NCBI GenBank assembly: GCA_036417435.1
Contig: CM070908.1
Location: forward strand, 52,113,090 to 52,177,089
Direction: 5' to 3'
Length of the DNA: 64,000 bases
Source: Inia geoffrensis
Lineage: Eukaryota; Chordata; Mammalia; Artiodactyla; Iniidae
Of this stretch, positions 61,643-64,000 are shown in pieces. The position numbers and the translations under genes were made by a program. Below the pieces are notes generated by a model that saw only the letters and a list, made by a program, of their open reading frames with translations, was not told where the DNA came from and made no database searches. How positions within the stretch are numbered: position 1 is the stretch's first letter; each line of letters opens with the position of its first letter.

Positions 61643-62985
61643 AAGTCCAGGGGGCCCTGGCTCTGTTGCCAGCCTGCTGGTGGGTGGGTTAGCCCCTGGA
61701 GATAATAGGGTCCCCAACCTTACTTGTTACATAAGTAAGCAAGTTTTGCAACCCCTTCTGTGTCACTGAAATGTGCTGCCAGTGGTGGCTGGTTTTTAAA
61801 AGAAATCTCTGGAGCGGCTCTCATAACTCAGAAACTCTGGCCAGTGATCTACATTTAGAAAGCCATCTCACTTCTGTGTTTAAGAGAAGATGTGTGTGCT
61901 CTGCATCCATCTCCTCACAGAGCTGTGCAAACAGATGTGAGTTAAGGGCATGTACTTTAATGTACACACAGTCAAACCTCTCTGCTAATGATAATCTGTA
62001 TCTGCAGCCGCTCCCCAGTGCTAGCATCACTGCCTCAGCTCCACCTCAGATCATCAGGCATTAGATTCTCATAAGGAGCGCGCAACCTAGATCCCTTGAA
62101 CGCACATTTCACAGTAGGGTTTGCATCCCTCACATGCTCAGTTCACCGCAGGGTTCATGCTCCTATGAGAATCTAATGCTGCCGATGATCTGACAGGAGG
62201 TGGAGCTCAGGTGGTAATGCAAGCAATGGGGAGCAGCTGTAAATACAAATGAAGCCTTGCTTGCTCGCCCACCGCTCACCTCCTGCTGCATGGCCCCATT
62301 CCTAACAGGCCATGGACTGTTACAGATCTGTGGCCCAGGGGTTAGGGACCCCTGGGCTGGAGGGAGGACTCCAGAATGGTGCTTGCATCAGTGTTGTTGT
62401 GGTAGGACAAGCTCCCCCAAATGGCTACCAGCAGCATCTGTGTCCCCAGGAGGTGTCTCAGTTGCTTTCTGCCTCTTTGGGAGGTTCTCCAAAGTCAGCA
62501 AATGGATCTGAACCAGGCTCCTTTGAAATTCCTGCCTCTCAGCCGAGTCTTGGAGTATGTGAGATTTTGTGTGTGCCCTTTAAGAGTAGAGTCTTTGTTT
62601 CCTACAGCCCTCTGGCTCTCCTATGCAAGCTCCACTGGCCTTCAAAGCCAGATGTTCTGGGAACTCGTTTTCCTGGTGCAGGACCCCAGGCTGGTGAGCT
62701 CAATCTGAGGCTAGGATCCCTAACTCCTTGGGGAGAACCTCTGTAATTATGATTATCCTCTCATTTGTGGGTTACCTACCTGAGGGTATGGGTCTTGGCT
62801 ATATTGCATCTTTGCCCCTCCTATCCATCTCATTATGGTTCTTTTTTCATATCTTTAGTTGTGAAAAATCTTTTCTGCTGGTCTTTAGTTCTCATAGATA
62901 GTTGCTCTGTAAATAGTTGTGATTTTGTTTTGCCCATGGGAGGAGGTGAGCTCAGGGTCTTCCTACTTTGCCATCCTGGCCACCC
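61643..62985 (-). mobile_element. L1 5' UTR segment of the composite
   Basis: Antisense on plus: GGAGGACTCCAGAATGGTGC, GCATCTGTGTCCCCAGGAGG, TGTGCCCTTTAAGAGTAGAG, CTTGGGGAGAACCTCTG, GGAGGAGGTGAGCTCAGGG, and a terminal GCCATCCTGGCC, which resembles the YY1-type start of L1. L1 5' UTRs are rarely kept, because most copies are 5'-truncated. Confidence 0.7.
61706..62358 (-). mobile_element. hAT DNA transposon remnant with broken transposase fragment
   Basis: The ends are inverted: AGGGTCCCCAACC at about 61708 and GGTTAGGGACCCCTG ending near 62354. A minus-strand frame (61821-62030) reads VHALNSHLFAQLCEEMDAEH and TEVRWLSKCRSLARVSEL, the C-terminal hAT dimerisation-region pattern. Two arms form an imperfect hairpin, 62007-62078 and 62159-62241. 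I believe the family is Zaphod/Tip100-like but cannot confirm it. It interrupts L1 5' UTR sequence. Confidence 0.75.
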
Positions 62986-62999
62986 TTGATTATCTTTTC

Positions 63000-63240
63000 A
63001 TATGCTATTTGCCATCTGTATATCTTCTTTGATGAAGTGTCTGTTCAGATCTTTTGATCATTTTTAAGTTGGGTTGTGTGTTTTCTTATTGTTGAGTTTT
63101 AAAAGTGCTTTGTATATTCTGGATACAAGTTCTTTATCAGATATGTGTTTTGCAGATACATTCTCCCAATCTGTGGCTTATTTTTTAATTGTCTTAATTA
63201 AACTGCCTTCATTTTTACTACTTTTTTCTTCAACATATGA
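63000..63240 (-). mobile_element. Continuation of the old L1 from 57055
   Basis: ATATGCTATTTGCCATCTG, GAAGTGTCTGTTCAGATC and TTTGCAGATACATTCTCCC follow the 57055 break point in the correct L1 order. Confidence 0.75.
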
Positions 63241-64000
63241 CACGGCTGTGGAGAAATTGGTATCCTTACACACTGTTGGTGGGAATATAAAATGGTGCAG
63301 CCACTTTGGAAAGCACTCTGGCAGTACCTCAAATGCTGAGACAGAATTACCTTATGACCCAGAAATTTTGCTTCTAGATATATACCCTAGATATACACCC
63401 AAGAGAAACAGAAACACATGTCTGTATGAAAATGCATTCAGGACTTCCCTGGAGGTCCAGTGGTTAAGACTCTGTGCTCCCAATGAAGGGGGCATGGGTT
63501 TGATCCCTGGTCAGGGAAGATCCTGTATGCCAAATGGCACGGTCAAAAAAAAAAGCGTTCATAACTATTCATAGCAGCATTATTCATGACAGACACAAAG
63601 ATGGAAATGACCATCAATGAGCAAATGGATAAGCAAAACTGTGGTATATCCTTTCAAGGAATATAATTTGACCATAAAAAGGAATGAAGTACTGGTACAT
63701 GCTACAACTTGGATGAATCTTGAAAATGTGCTAAGTAAAAGAAGCCAGTTTCAAAATCCTAATTATTGTATGAATACATTCATATAAACTTTTAGAAAGG
63801 GAAATCTATGTATTATACAATGGAATGTTATTCAGTGTTTAAAAAGAAGAAAATCCTGCCGTTTGTGACATGGATGAACCTTGAGGATACTATGCTAATT
63901 GAAAGAAACTGGACACAAAGACAAATACTGCATGATCTCACTTATTTGTGCATTCTAAAATAGTCAAATACACAGAGGCAGAGAGTAGAATGGTGGTTAC
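63241..64000 (+). mobile_element. Old L1 3' fragments, sense, running off the window
   Basis: GGTGGGAATATAAAATGGTG and TTGGATGAATCTTGAAAATG are ORF2 C-terminal DNA. A second, partly duplicate L1 piece begins near 63800 (CAATGGAATGTTATTCAG) and continues past the window end. A SINE lies at 63441-63553. Confidence 0.72.
63441..63553 (+). mobile_element. CHR SINE, short form
   Basis: GGACTTCCCTGGAGGTCC to CACGGTC plus an A tail; TSD AATGCATTCA / AAAGCGTTCA. Confidence 0.87.

Larger units (their letters stand above)
57056..62985 (-). mobile_element. Composite L1 insertion with 5' UTR and probable 3' transduction
   Basis: Read on the minus strand, an L1 5' UTR begins near 62980 (GCCAGGATGGCAAAGTAGG) and ends near 61648. 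A deletion then jumps to ORF2 C-terminal sequence (61645-59889) and the L1 3' end (CAATAAAA at 59881-59888). About 715 bp of non-L1 sequence follow (59870-59703 and 57612-57067). They end with AATAAA (57086-57091) and an A tail (57056-57066). The outer TSD is TTGAGCAGCTTTTC (57042-57055) / TTGATTATCTTTTC (62986-62999), 11 of 14 identical. Later insertions are a twin-primed L1, a CHR SINE and a hAT element. Confidence 0.65.

Noticed and set aside
63000..63800. A second twin-priming event (antisense L1 then sense L1)
   Set aside because: The antisense part is continuous with the old L1 at 55660-57055, so the sense piece is better explained as a separate fragment.

Overview
This is a stretch of mammalian nuclear DNA, most likely from a cetacean. 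The evidence is about 38 copies of the tRNA-derived CHR SINE family (Cetacea-Hippopotamus-Ruminantia), both the long form with a TAGTTGTGGC-rich body and the compact GC-rich form ending in GCGGTACGC plus an A tail. I saw no ruminant BovB/Bov-tA and no pig PRE1 elements. Species cannot be fixed from the sequence alone, and hippopotamus is a less likely alternative.

One protein-coding gene is supported: SUSD5 (sushi domain-containing protein 5), complete on the minus strand. It has five coding exons: exon 1 at 39897-40002 (signal peptide), exons 2 and 3 at 30936-31113 and 25465-25583 (Link/hyaluronan-binding domain), exon 4 at 15163-15351 (sushi domain), and exon 5 at 2049-3343 (long acidic, Ser/Thr-rich ectodomain, transmembrane helix, short tail). 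All introns are GT-AG, the phases agree, and the joined frame is open for 628 residues. Exon 1 lies in a CpG island (about 39650-40490) that is the likely promoter. Positions 1-2048 hold the 3' UTR and downstream flank.

The introns (3344-39896) are filled with transposons: CHR SINEs, old and younger L1 pieces, MER5-type hAT remnants, a Tigger element, an ERVL-type LTR, an ERV1-like LTR with part of its leader, MaLR LTR sequence, L2 and MIR. Several insertions are nested, and target-site duplications (TSDs) let their order be read.

From 40490 to 64000 the window is intergenic, upstream of SUSD5. It holds a broken antisense ERVL provirus (42440-46455) split by a 5'-truncated L1 with a perfect 12-bp TSD. 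It also holds a layered composite at 57042-62999: an L1 keeping its own 5' UTR and a deleted body, apparently carrying a roughly 715-bp 3'-transduced segment, later hit by a twin-primed L1, a CHR SINE and a hAT DNA transposon. I found no CRISPR array, operon, tRNA/rRNA gene or undescribed enzymatic system. The unusual content is the transposon stratigraphy.
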